5,161 nt of DNA from Moraxellaceae bacterium (lineage in GTDB: Bacteria; Pseudomonadota; Gammaproteobacteria; Pseudomonadales; Moraxellaceae), in assembly GCA_021156385.1 (NCBI GenBank), contig JAJNDL010000232.1, forward strand, positions 1-5,161, in the 5' to 3' direction. Position 1 is the stretch's first letter; the number at the start of each line of letters is the position of its first letter. Shown here piece by piece: positions 5,071 to 5,161 of this stretch. The notes below the pieces were generated by a model. It had not been told where the DNA came from and did not search any database. It was given only the letters and a program-made list of their open reading frames with translations. The position numbers and the translations under genes were made by a program.

Positions 5071-5161
5071 TGAAGCGTTCCCTGATTGCGCTGCCGCTGC
5101 TTGCTGCCGCCCTCCTTGGCGTCTCCGGCTGCGCCTCCAAGGTGCAGTACGGCGATGCCAC
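5070..5161 (+). CDS. lpoB: LpoB-type penicillin-binding protein activator, 5' part only
   Basis: Only the first 30 codons are in the window. They show a lipoprotein signal MKRSLIALPLLAAALLGVSG and lipobox VSGC with Cys21, then ASKVQYGDA, a stretch that matches the start of mature LpoB-family proteins. In Enterobacteria LpoB is an outer-membrane lipoprotein that reaches through the peptidoglycan to stimulate the synthase PBP1B; in other proteobacteria the family role is less tested. The ATG overlaps the ycfL TAA by one base, with GAGGT (5056-5060) 9 bases upstream, indicating translational coupling. The call rests on a short segment plus the ycfL neighbour, so it is probable and not certain. 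Confidence 0.8.
   Translation, partial: MKRSLIALPLLAAALLGVSGCASKVQYGDA

Noticed and set aside
1..5161. tRNA, rRNA, CRISPR array, insertion sequence or attachment site
   Set aside because: No regularly spaced repeats, terminal inverted repeats, transposase-like frame or tRNA-like fold was seen by eye on either strand.

Overview
The window is GC-rich, densely coding Gram-negative DNA. The lipoprotein signal peptides and the YcfL/LpoB-type gene pair point to a proteobacterium, most likely a beta- or gammaproteobacterium. I cannot name a genus. There are two divergent gene sets separated by a 209-base intergenic region (2087-2295). I see no RNA gene, insertion sequence or CRISPR array.

Left half (1-2086, all minus strand, read right to left): an APC-superfamily amino acid permease (2086-956), a small exported protein whose frame is broken (922-661), an 80-residue protein with two membrane segments (646-404), and a DUF488 (YeaO-like) protein that runs off the left edge (359-1). 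Gaps of 33, 14 and 44 bases suggest one transcript. Two of the four genes look damaged. The permease appears to have lost roughly 50-70 residues covering transmembrane helix 6. The small exported gene carries a frameshift that fits a tandem duplication of the four bases CAGG.

Right half (2296-5161, all plus strand): a cell-envelope operon. It has a CsgG-like exported protein with an added C-terminal domain (2296-3198), a COG3014-type TPR lipoprotein (3232-4617), a YcfL/DUF1425 lipoprotein (4684-5070) and the start of an LpoB-type lipoprotein (5070 to the right edge) that overlaps the ycfL stop codon by one base. In Enterobacteria LpoB is the outer-membrane activator of the peptidoglycan synthase PBP1B, and ycfL lies next to lpoB. 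All four products carry export signals, and the last three have clear lipoboxes with no Asp at +2, so they should sit in the outer membrane facing the periplasm. A shared role in controlling peptidoglycan synthesis or assembling an outer-membrane complex is an inference from context.

The strongest points for a second look are the cryptic frameshift, the missing permease helix, and the four-gene operon in which a CsgG-like protein and an LpoB-like protein, possibly of related fold, flank two lipoproteins of unknown function.
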